Of a stretch of DNA of 64,000 nucleotides, positions 43,173-50,623 are shown in pieces. Origin of the DNA: Ktedonobacter sp. SOSP1-85 (GTDB lineage: Bacteria > Chloroflexota > Ktedonobacteria > Ktedonobacterales > Ktedonobacteraceae); contig NZ_BNJI01000001.1 of the NCBI RefSeq assembly GCF_016587415.1, positions 4,565,501 through 4,629,500 on the forward strand. The letters run 5' to 3'. A program made the translations under genes and the position numbers. Each line of letters starts with the position of its first letter. The first letter of the stretch is position 1. The notes below the pieces were generated by a model, which had not been told where the DNA came from, searched no databases, and saw nothing but the letters and a program-made list of their open reading frames with translations.

Positions 43173-44429
43173 ATGTGCAGAAGGGGTGTATGTGAATTGG
43201 GCAAGAGTAATACTCTTCTCGCATCAACAGAAGAAGAGATAAATAAGGTAAATGTTCCCCAGCTTAGCCAGCGCCTGGTCTTGTTGCTGGCGGTGGCCTG
43301 TGGCCTCGCGGCTGCCAACCTCTATTATGTGCAGCCTGTTCTGGCCGATATTGGACATGAATTTGCCGTCTCTGTAAACCAGGTAGGTGTTCTGGCCACT
43401 CTCTCCCAGCTTGGCTATGCCGTGGGTCTCCTGCTGATTATTCCGCTGGGAGACCGCTATAATCGTCGAACGCTAATTGTGACAATGCTGGTTGCCGTAA
43501 CAGTCGCTTTGATCGCGATGGCTCTGGCGCCTACCCTGATGCTCCTCTCAATCGCGAGCTTCGCTGTAGGTGTTACTACCGTGATTCCACAGTTGGTTGT
43601 GCCGCTGGCAGCGAGCCTGGCGCGGCCTCAGGAGCGTGGACGAGTGGTGGGAACTGTGATGAGTGGTTTGCTAATTGGTATTTTATTGGCCCGTACCGTG
43701 AGTGGCGTGTTGGCTGCACACCTGGGCTGGCGCACGGTGTACTGGGTTGCCGCGGGATTGATGGTTCTCCTGGCCCTGATCCTGCGTTTCTTGTTGCCTC
43801 CTGATTGCCCTCAGTCAGATATGAGCTATACACAACTCTTGCGCTCGCTCTGGAGCCTCGTTAAAAGCGAGCCTGTGTTGCGCGAGACGAGCGTCTTTGG
43901 TGCGCTAGGCTTTGCGGCCTTTAGCGCGTTCTGGGCTACGCTCTCCTTCCGCCTGCAAACGCCGCCTTTTCACTATGGCAGCGAGGTGGCGGGCCTCTTT
44001 GGCCTGGTAGGTGTTGTGGGAGCACTCGCAGCCTCCTTTATTGGCCGCCTTGCCGATAAAGTCAATCCGCGTAAGACGATTGGCATCGGCCTGCTCATTC
44101 TCCTGGCCTCGTTTGGTATCTTCTGGCTGACGGGCCAGTATCTCTGGGGCCTGATTATTGGCGTCATCTTGCTGGACCTGGGGGCGCAGGCCAACCAGAT
44201 CTCAAATCAGGCGCGTGTCTATAGCCTCAATCCCGCCGCGCGCAGCCGCCTCAATACGATCTATATGGTGTCGTACTTTATTGGTGGCTCACTTGGCTCG
44301 TTTCTTGGCACCTATGGCTGGGACTTCGCGGGCTGGTTTGGTGTCTGTGTTGTGGGGTTGCTGTTCCTGTTATTAGCGCTTGCCGTGTATATGCTCAATA
44401 GTCGGCGCACACAGGCCGCTAGCCGCTAG
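43173..44429 (+). CDS. MFS transporter (drug-efflux-like)
   Basis: About 410 residues with 12 helices. Features include AAANLYYVQPVLADIGHEF at the end of helix 1, VGLLLIIPLGDRYNRRTLI (the loop 2-3 motif GDRxxRR), and GRLADKVNPRK in the middle repeat. The family includes multidrug and sugar/amino-acid exporters such as YdeR-type proteins. The start could be ATG 43173 or TTG 43197, which has AAGGGG upstream. It ends at a long hairpin shared with the convergent EF-G-like gene. Confidence 0.85.
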   Translation: MCRRGVCELGKSNTLLASTEEEINKVNVPQLSQRLVLLLAVACGLAAANLYYVQPVLADIGHEFAVSVNQVGVLATLSQLGYAVGLLLIIPLGDRYNRRTLIVTMLVAVTVALIAMALAPTLMLLSIASFAVGVTTVIPQLVVPLAASLARPQERGRVVGTVMSGLLIGILLARTVSGVLAAHLGWRTVYWVAAGLMVLLALILRFLLPPDCPQSDMSYTQLLRSLWSLVKSEPVLRETSVFGALGFAAFSAFWATLSFRLQTPPFHYGSEVAGLFGLVGVVGALAASFIGRLADKVNPRKTIGIGLLILLASFGIFWLTGQYLWGLIIGVILLDLGAQANQISNQARVYSLNPAARSRLNTIYMVSYFIGGSLGSFLGTYGWDFAGWFGVCVVGLLFLLLALAVYMLNSRRTQAASR

Positions 44430-44441
44430 CTTTTGTTGCCA

Positions 44442-44460
44442 TTTCACGCCTGCGGTGCTC
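44442..44460 (+). repeat. Conserved 19-nt hairpin-flanking motif, copy 1
   Basis: TTTCACGCCTGCGGTGCTC directly adjoins the hairpin arm at 44461. It differs from the copies at 48237-48255 and 39528-39546 (reverse) by one or two bases. Confidence 0.7.
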
Positions 44461-44528
44461 ACAGGAAAGGGATGGTGACGTGTATCTCGAGCGAATGCCC
44501 GAGATACACGTCACCATCCCTTTCCTGT
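44461..44528. terminator. Long hairpin between MFS and EF-G-like genes
   Basis: The 29-bp perfect arms 44461-44489 and 44500-44528 enclose a 10-nt loop. The two genes are convergent. Confidence 0.8.
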
Positions 44529-44550
44529 TGATATGTGTTTGCAATAATTG

Positions 44551-46605
44551 TTAGCCAACGGCCTTTTTGTGTTGTTCGATAAGCGCCTGCTGAATGTGAG
44601 GAGGGACTTCCTCATATTGGGCAAACTCCATAGTGAAGGAGCCACGACCCTGGGTAATAGAGCGCAAATCGGTCGCGTAGCGCAGCATCTCGGCCTGGGG
44701 AACGGTGGCGGTGATACGCTGCATACCTTCTTCCTGCTCATCTGGTTCCATGCCGAGCACACGGCCACGCCTGGTATTGATGTCACTCATGACGTCACCC
44801 ATATTGGCCTCTGGAATCAGGATGTTGACATGCATGACAGGCTCCAGAATGACCGGGCTGGCCAGGGGGACGGCCTCTTGCATCGCCAGGGAGGCCGCAA
44901 CCTCGAAGGATTGCGCCGATGAGTCGACCGGGTGGTACTTGCCGTCATAGAGTGCAACACGCACGTAGAGCATGGGGTTGCCTGAGATGAAGCCGCGCTT
45001 GAGCGATTCGCGTACCCCCTTCTCGACACCAGGAATGAACTGGTTGGGGACGACGCCGCCTACAATGCGGTCCTCAAAGATGAAGTCCTGCTCTCCTCCG
45101 TGGGGCAGTGGCTCGATCTCCAGCCAGACATCGCCAAACTGGCCGTGTCCACCGCTCTGGCGCTTATGGCGTCCATTAGCCTTAGCCTTCTTGCGGATGG
45201 TCTCGCGGTAATGGATATGTGGATCGCGTGTCTCCAGGTCGACGCCATATTTGCGTTTGATACTCTCCACTATGATTTGCAGGTGCGCCTCGCCCATGCC
45301 AGAGAGCAGCGTCTCCGCCGTCTCGGGATCGCGTGAGACGCGTAGCGTGCGGTCTTCTTGCACGATGCGTGCCAGGACGTTGCCCATTTTGTCCAGGTCA
45401 TTCTGGCTTTTGGGGATGATCGTCAGGGTGAAGCAGGGTTCGGGGAAGCGGATCGGCTCAAGGGGCGTGGTGATGTTTTTGCTATCGGTGAGTGTATCAC
45501 CTGTATGGGTATTGGTAAGCTTGGACACGGTACCGAAATCGCCTGCGGAAATGGAACTGGCATTCTCTGACATTTTGCCACGTGGGAACGAGAGGGCGCC
45601 TACACGCTCATCCGTCTTTGTCTGGATATTGAAGAGATGGCTATCAGCCTTGATGCTTCCTGTATAGACGCGGAAGGTTGAGACAGTGCCGGACTGTTGC
45701 CCGGTCGTTTTAAACACCAGGGCCGAAGTGTGTCCTTCAAAGTTCTGAGCATCTTCTGGTAAGGCGTCCGCCGCGCTGGGGAGGTAGTCAAGGATAGCAC
45801 TGAGCATTGTCTGGATACCGATGTTCTTCGCCGCGGAGGCACAGAGCACTGGAATGAGCTGACCCGAGGCCGTACCCACTTTGACCAGTTTAAGGATCTC
45901 GTCGTCGTTAAGGTCTATCCCCTCCAGAAATTTCTCCATCAGCTCATCATCGCTCTCGACCGCTGACTCGATAAGCTGTTCACGGTAACTATTGATGGTG
46001 TCCTGTAGCTCATCGGGGATGGAGATTTCTTGCACGCTATTGCCGCCCTCGAAGGTATAGCCCTTCTGATGCAGCAGGTCAACAACTCCCTTGAAGTTGG
46101 CCTGTTCCCCGATGGGAATTTGTAGAGGGACAACTTTGGTGCCAAATTTGGCGCGTAACGACTCAAGCGCCATATCAAAGGAGGTATTTTCGCGGTCGAG
46201 CTTGTTGACCACGACGATACGAGGAAGGTTGCGTTCATTGGCATAGTGCCAGGTTAGTTCAGTGCCGACTTCTACCCCTTTTTCGGCTGTCACCACGACC
46301 AGGGCGGCATCCGCCACGCGTAGGCCAGCTTTTACCTCACCAATGAAATCAGCGTAGCCAGGCGTGTCAATAAAATTGATCTTATGCTCATGCCACTCGA
46401 TGGGAAGCACTTTGGTGTGAAGGGACATCCGACGCTTGAGTTCGTCAGGATCGTAGTCCGCAATCGAGGTTCCATCATCCACCTTCCCTTGTCGTGTTAC
46501 GGCTCCAGTGTCAAATAGTGCGGCATCAATCAAGGATGTTTTCCCTGCTCCCCCGTGGGAGATCAACGCTACATTGCGAATGTATTCCGCCCCGTATACT
46601 TTCAT
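44551..46605 (-). CDS. Elongation factor G-like GTPase (EF-G2 type)
   Basis: 684 residues with an EF-G domain order. The P-loop is HGGAGKTSLIDAAL (about residue 17), the switch II motif INFIDTPGYADF with VNKLDRE as the NKxD motif, and domain IV GGHGQFGDVWLEIEP. The switch I region has DPDELKRRMSLHTK instead of the KHRGITI-like form of canonical EF-G, which is typical of the EF-G2/FusA-paralogue family. It likely does not replace FusA; roles proposed elsewhere include stress-related translation. The gene is alone and has a strong promoter. Confidence 0.9.
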   Translation of the reverse strand: MKVYGAEYIRNVALISHGGAGKTSLIDAALFDTGAVTRQGKVDDGTSIADYDPDELKRRMSLHTKVLPIEWHEHKINFIDTPGYADFIGEVKAGLRVADAALVVVTAEKGVEVGTELTWHYANERNLPRIVVVNKLDRENTSFDMALESLRAKFGTKVVPLQIPIGEQANFKGVVDLLHQKGYTFEGGNSVQEISIPDELQDTINSYREQLIESAVESDDELMEKFLEGIDLNDDEILKLVKVGTASGQLIPVLCASAAKNIGIQTMLSAILDYLPSAADALPEDAQNFEGHTSALVFKTTGQQSGTVSTFRVYTGSIKADSHLFNIQTKTDERVGALSFPRGKMSENASSISAGDFGTVSKLTNTHTGDTLTDSKNITTPLEPIRFPEPCFTLTIIPKSQNDLDKMGNVLARIVQEDRTLRVSRDPETAETLLSGMGEAHLQIIVESIKRKYGVDLETRDPHIHYRETIRKKAKANGRHKRQSGGHGQFGDVWLEIEPLPHGGEQDFIFEDRIVGGVVPNQFIPGVEKGVRESLKRGFISGNPMLYVRVALYDGKYHPVDSSAQSFEVAASLAMQEAVPLASPVILEPVMHVNILIPEANMGDVMSDINTRRGRVLGMEPDEQEEGMQRITATVPQAEMLRYATDLRSITQGRGSFTMEFAQYEEVPPHIQQALIEQHKKAVG

Positions 46606-46766
46606 AAGCCGTCATCCTCCTGACTTCTTTCGCAAGAGGGGGTCTCTCGCCAGGCCTTCTGGAGGGTCTGACCTGTAAGACCTCCCCCGCGCATGTGGTT
46701 CCTGACAGTATGCCCGGTGCTAGCACATGAATACTGTGCTATACGCTATTCCTGTTGAATAGGTTT

Positions 46767-46795
46767 AGTATAGCAGGATCATGTATTTTAATCAA
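46767..46795 (-). promoter_or_regulatory. Promoter of the EF-G-like gene
   Basis: On the minus strand, TTGATT (46795-46790) and TATACT (46772-46767) are 17 bp apart. The leader to the ATG at 46605 is about 155 nt. Confidence 0.65.
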
Positions 46796-46828
46796 TAAAC
46801 ATGAACGTGTTTCAGACAATATCTTCTA

Positions 46829-46858
46829 TTGTGAGACCTTACATTCTGCTGCTATACT
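46829..46858 (+). promoter_or_regulatory. Promoter of the SHMT-like gene
   Basis: TTGTGA (46829-46834) and TATACT (46853-46858) are 18 bp apart. The ATG at 46910 is 52 bp downstream. It is divergent from the EF-G-like promoter, about 60 bp away. Confidence 0.6.
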
Positions 46859-46909
46859 GAAGGAGATATTTCACAGTCTTTGCTTTTAGCGTACGGGAGT
46901 AAAAAACAT

Positions 46910-48202
46910 ATGACCATAGATATACATGATATTGAACAGCTTCTGGAGCAGCAGGAGCAGTGGCGTCAGCGCCAGGCGATTAACCTGATTGCCAGCGAGA
47001 ACACCCCCAGTGAGGCGGTGCGCCGCGTGCAAAATTCAGATTTTATGGGGCGCTATGCCGAGGGGCATCCTAATGAGCCGGGCAAGGTGAATCGCTACTA
47101 TCAAGGGACGCGCTATATCGACGAGATTGAGCGCCAGGCGCGTACAGAGATCATGGAGCTCTTTAGAGCGCGCCAGGCAGATGTCCGCCCCATCAGCGGC
47201 AACGCCTCCAATACCGCCATTGCACTTGGATACTTGCGCGGTGGCGATACCGTTATCGCCAACTCGACCGACGCCGGCGGACATATCAGTCACGGCCCGG
47301 TGGGCGTCTTTGGTCGACGTATCCAGAATCGCGGGCAGGTGCTCAAGCTGGGCAGCGAGAAGTCGGTAAACCTGCACTATCTGCCCCTGACCGAGGACCA
47401 CTATCACGTCGATGCGCAGAAGACGATTGAGTTGATCGAGCGTGTCTCGCCCCAACTGGTGATCATGGGCAAGAGCCTCTTCCTCTTCCCCGAACCCGTT
47501 AGCGAGGTCGCAGCGGCCTGTCGCGCGAAGAATATTCCGTTGCTGTATGATGGGGCACATGTCCTTGGCCTGATCGCTGGTGGTCAGTTCCAGGATCCCC
47601 TGCGCGAGGGGGCAACCTGGCTCACCGGTAGCACGCACAAGACCTTTCCCGGTCCGCAGCGCGGTGTGATCCTGGGTAACCTGGATGAAGAGGGCGAGAA
47701 GAAGTTCTGGCCTGCAGCCGACCGTGGCGTCTTCCCAGGCTCCTCCAGTAACCATCACCTGAATACATTACCTGCCTTGCTGGTCGCAACTCGCGAAATG
47801 AAGCTATATGGGCGCGACTATGCCGCGCAGATCGTGCGCAACGCCCAGGCGCTTGGTCGCAGCCTCGATGAACTGGGTACGCCAGTGGAGGCCCGTGATT
47901 TTGGTTACACAAAGAGTCATATCATCGCGGTGAATGTGGCGCAGTTTGGCGCGGGCGTGGAGGTTGCCAAGCGCCTGGAGGCCAACGATATTATCGTGAA
48001 CTACAACATGCTCCCCGGTGACGAGGATCCTCGCAATCCCTCCGGTCTGCGTATCGGCGTCTCCGAGATGACGCGCTATGGCATGGATGAACAGGCCATG
48101 GGTGAGTTGGCGCAATTGATGCATGACGCGGTGCGTGGCCAGCAGGTCAAAGAGCAGGTCAATAAGCTGCGCGCGCGCTACACCGAAATGCGATACGTCT
48201 AA
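46910..48202 (+). CDS. Serine hydroxymethyltransferase-like enzyme
   Basis: 430 residues of a PLP-dependent fold type I enzyme. INLIASENTPSEAVRRVQNS, HPNEPGKVNRYYQGTRYID and the Schiff-base lysine in GSTHKTFPGPQRG (about residue 244) match SHMT, which makes glycine and a one-carbon unit from serine. The sequence is closer in style to archaeal and divergent SHMTs than to E. coli GlyA (STHKTFPGPQRG in place of TTTHKTLRGPRGG), so a related aldolase activity is possible. The start ATG 46910 is preceded by ACGGGAG. Confidence 0.85.
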   Translation: MTIDIHDIEQLLEQQEQWRQRQAINLIASENTPSEAVRRVQNSDFMGRYAEGHPNEPGKVNRYYQGTRYIDEIERQARTEIMELFRARQADVRPISGNASNTAIALGYLRGGDTVIANSTDAGGHISHGPVGVFGRRIQNRGQVLKLGSEKSVNLHYLPLTEDHYHVDAQKTIELIERVSPQLVIMGKSLFLFPEPVSEVAAACRAKNIPLLYDGAHVLGLIAGGQFQDPLREGATWLTGSTHKTFPGPQRGVILGNLDEEGEKKFWPAADRGVFPGSSSNHHLNTLPALLVATREMKLYGRDYAAQIVRNAQALGRSLDELGTPVEARDFGYTKSHIIAVNVAQFGAGVEVAKRLEANDIIVNYNMLPGDEDPRNPSGLRIGVSEMTRYGMDEQAMGELAQLMHDAVRGQQVKEQVNKLRARYTEMRYV

Positions 48203-48236
48203 GATCGTAAGCTTGAGGCATCAGCCGAAGCTGGCC

Positions 48237-48255
48237 TTTCGCGCCTGCGGTGCTC
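48237..48255 (+). repeat. Conserved 19-nt hairpin-flanking motif, copy 2
   Basis: TTTCGCGCCTGCGGTGCTC, then 4 bp (AGTG), then the long hairpin at 48260. It matches the other copies at 17-19 of 19 positions. Confidence 0.7.
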
Positions 48256-48259
48256 AGTG

Positions 48260-48316
48260 GTAAGGGGTGTTTGATGGCGACCTGGCTTTGCCAGGTCGCC
48301 ATCAAACACCCCTTAC
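48260..48316. repeat. 27-bp perfect-arm hairpin between SHMT and marR
   Basis: Arms 48260-48286 and 48290-48316 pair perfectly around TTT. The flanking genes are co-directional. It probably ends the SHMT transcript. The rest of the gap up to 48601 shows no gene. Confidence 0.75.
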
Positions 48317-48601
48317 CTGAATGCGAGCATACAAGCCGAGTCAGGCGTCGAAGGGGAATTAGGAAAGCCCCGAATAAAGTGGCCATTGTTTTGACTTCAA
48401 CGCTCGCTTGCATTATAGTGTATAGCAACAGGAATAGTTCAGATAACGACAGACCGTGATGTCCTGAACAGAGACAATGAATAGGTATATGCCAGTTTGT
48501 AAATAAACATATGAAGATCAGCGCTCGTCAAAGTTGCCAGAGCGCATAAGCAGTATGTGACTGCTTACCCCTGAGTGTGCGGGAGGGCCAACGGAGGAGA
48601 T

Positions 48602-49036
48602 ATGGAGCCGCAAGAACGCGAAGATTCCGAGACATTGCTGGTGCAATTTAAACGTCTTTATATCGATGCTATGCGTGTCTTTGAGCGCAAGCTTGGGATG
48701 AGCCAGGCGCGTATCTTGATTATGAGCGAGCTACTACATGAGCGCGAGGTGAGTCAGGCCGAGTTGCAGCTCCGCCTGGGGGTGGACGGAGCTGCAATCA
48801 CGCGGCAAGTGAAGCAGTTGGAGCGCGAGGGCTACATCTCGCGGCGTGCCAACCCCAATGACAACCGCGTGTCGCTGGTTTCCCTGACGCCCCGGGGGCG
48901 CAGAGAGCTGACGGACCTGGTGAAGGCGCGCCTGGAGTTTGAGGATCGCGTTCTCGATGGCATCGATAGTGAGACGCGTAAACACCTGCGCCAGGTGCTC
49001 AAACATATTCATAGCAATATCCGCGCCCTGGACTGA
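48602..49036 (+). CDS. MarR-family transcriptional regulator
   Basis: 144 residues of the winged-helix MarR type: ARILIMSELLHEREVSQAELQLRLGVDGAAITRQVKQLEREGYISRRANPNDNRVSLVSLTPRGRREL. The ATG at 48602 has GGAGGAG 6 bp upstream. It converges with the acetyltransferase gene only 12 bp away; MarR proteins often control neighbouring efflux or detoxification genes, but this one is on the opposite strand. Confidence 0.93.
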   Translation: MEPQEREDSETLLVQFKRLYIDAMRVFERKLGMSQARILIMSELLHEREVSQAELQLRLGVDGAAITRQVKQLEREGYISRRANPNDNRVSLVSLTPRGRRELTDLVKARLEFEDRVLDGIDSETRKHLRQVLKHIHSNIRALD

Positions 49037-49048
49037 GACGAGTTTTGC

Positions 49049-49618
49049 TTACTCGTGCGCGAGCAGCGACTTGGCCATTAAAATATCTGGTTTGCCCGGT
49101 CCATTGGCGTCGGGAATGATCCCTACAATGGTATAGCCTAAACGCTGATAGAATTCGTAAGGATGGCGGCCCAAATTCTCTATCTGCGCGATATTTAGCC
49201 AGAGGTCGGGCAGGAGATGTTTCCCTGATAGACTTGTGCGACCGTCCTCGTCGTCTGTACCAAGCATGATGGTAAGGCCACCACGCTCGCGGACGCGCTC
49301 CTCAAAATCAGCGATGAGCAAGCGTCCAATGCCCTGCCCCTGGTAGTGGGGAGCCACCACCAGGGGATGCAGCTCCCAGACGCGACCATCGTACTGGCTC
49401 TGGCCTGCGATCCAGCCCACAACCTCGCCCAACTCATTGGTAGCTACGCGGCTGATACAGTCGCCGCTAAAGGTTGCATAGATTTCTTCTTGCGCGCTCT
49501 CCAGGTCGGGCCATGCCATGGGTGAGGAGACCGCGAAGCCATCCACCAGGATGCGCGCGGCCTGTTCAACGGCTGCTTTATTATTTGCTTCCAGATCTAC
49601 AATATGAACGGATGACAT
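49049..49618 (-). CDS. GNAT acetyltransferase, aminoglycoside 6'-N-acetyltransferase-like
   Basis: 189 residues of the GNAT fold. The acetyl-CoA loop is VVAPHYQGQGIGRLLI. The C-terminal sequence YEFYQRLGYTIVGIIPDANGPGKPDILMAKSL closely resembles the AAC(6')-I enzymes, where PDANGxGKPDI is characteristic. It is co-directional with and 12 bp downstream of an aminoglycoside-phosphotransferase-fold gene. Resistance activity is plausible but unproven; many environmental relatives acetylate other amines. Confidence 0.8.
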   Translation of the reverse strand: MSSVHIVDLEANNKAAVEQAARILVDGFAVSSPMAWPDLESAQEEIYATFSGDCISRVATNELGEVVGWIAGQSQYDGRVWELHPLVVAPHYQGQGIGRLLIADFEERVRERGGLTIMLGTDDEDGRTSLSGKHLLPDLWLNIAQIENLGRHPYEFYQRLGYTIVGIIPDANGPGKPDILMAKSLLAHE

Positions 49619-49630
49619 AAAATATCCTCG

Positions 49631-50602
49631 TTATTTTTCTTGGTACTGAGCTAGCGTACGCTCCATGAGCTCGATCACGTCGCGTACCACGACCTCATTC
49701 ACTTCCGGGGCGTGCGCGAACTCGCATAAGCTGATAAGATCCAGCAGCTTAATGCAGCGATGCCAGTCCGGTGGGAGTACGCCTCCTTGCACCTGGTAGC
49801 CGCGCAGAAACTGGCTCACAAAGGCCTCAGGCATCCGGTGTTCATAACGCAGCATATTCGCAATATCGGTCAGTGGCGAGCCCGCGAAGGCGAATTCCCA
49901 GTCCAGGACCGCGCTCACCTCTCCCTCGTGTACAAGAATATTGATCCCCTTAAAGTCTGAGTGGACCAGCGCCGCCGTATGCGGAAGCGCGTCGAGATAG
50001 TCATGTTGCGCTTCGACAAAGTTCCAGAGGCGCTGGCTAAGCTCTGGCCCCAGGCGCTCCTGAGTTGGTCCCGTGGTCAGGAAATGGCGTATGAGTTGCA
50101 GGTACGACTCATTGCCAGTAAAGGGCTCAACATGCAGGTCAGGACCAAAGAAGCCTGCCTGGGGGAAGGTAAAGCTGCCAATCGCAGCCAGGGTGCTCCC
50201 GACCGCGTAGCCATAGCTGCTCTGCTCCCTGGCGTCCCCTTTCTCGATGGCATCGCGGAGGAGGATACCCTCGACCCAGGTCATAATGGTATATGGCCAG
50301 GCCAGGTGCTGGCATGAGTCGTCGTGATAGAGCATGCGTGGAACGGGAACCCGTCCCTGTACAAGCTGATAGAGATCCCTGTCCTTCTGGCTGCTAGCCT
50401 GGTCACGTCGGTACACACGTAAGACAAAGGGCTTATCAAGCCCGGCGAGCGTCAGTTTGTAGTTGGTGTTACAGTGTCCCTCCGTCAATAGCTCCGCCCC
50501 GATGACCTGGTGCCCGGGGAAGGCGGGGCGCGCCAGCATGTTGATTGTCGCGAGATCTAACTCCACAAGTGCCTGACGGCGTCCCCAATCTTGTTCTAGC
50601 AT
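49631..50602 (-). CDS. Aminoglycoside phosphotransferase-fold kinase
   Basis: 323 residues of the APH family (protein-kinase-like). The catalytic loop is VHSDFKGINILV (Asp, Asn) and the metal Asp is in SAVLDWEFAFAGSPLTDIANMLR. An N-terminal segment FVLRVYRRDQ supplies the ATP-binding Lys/Arg region. Family members phosphorylate aminoglycosides, macrolides, choline or homoserine. No glycine-rich drug-specific motif settles the substrate. The AAC-like gene 12 bp downstream on the same strand suggests they act together. Confidence 0.85.
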   Translation of the reverse strand: MLEQDWGRRQALVELDLATINMLARPAFPGHQVIGAELLTEGHCNTNYKLTLAGLDKPFVLRVYRRDQASSQKDRDLYQLVQGRVPVPRMLYHDDSCQHLAWPYTIMTWVEGILLRDAIEKGDAREQSSYGYAVGSTLAAIGSFTFPQAGFFGPDLHVEPFTGNESYLQLIRHFLTTGPTQERLGPELSQRLWNFVEAQHDYLDALPHTAALVHSDFKGINILVHEGEVSAVLDWEFAFAGSPLTDIANMLRYEHRMPEAFVSQFLRGYQVQGGVLPPDWHRCIKLLDLISLCEFAHAPEVNEVVVRDVIELMERTLAQYQEK

Positions 50603-50623
50603 CCTGTATCCTTCCCTTGCTTG

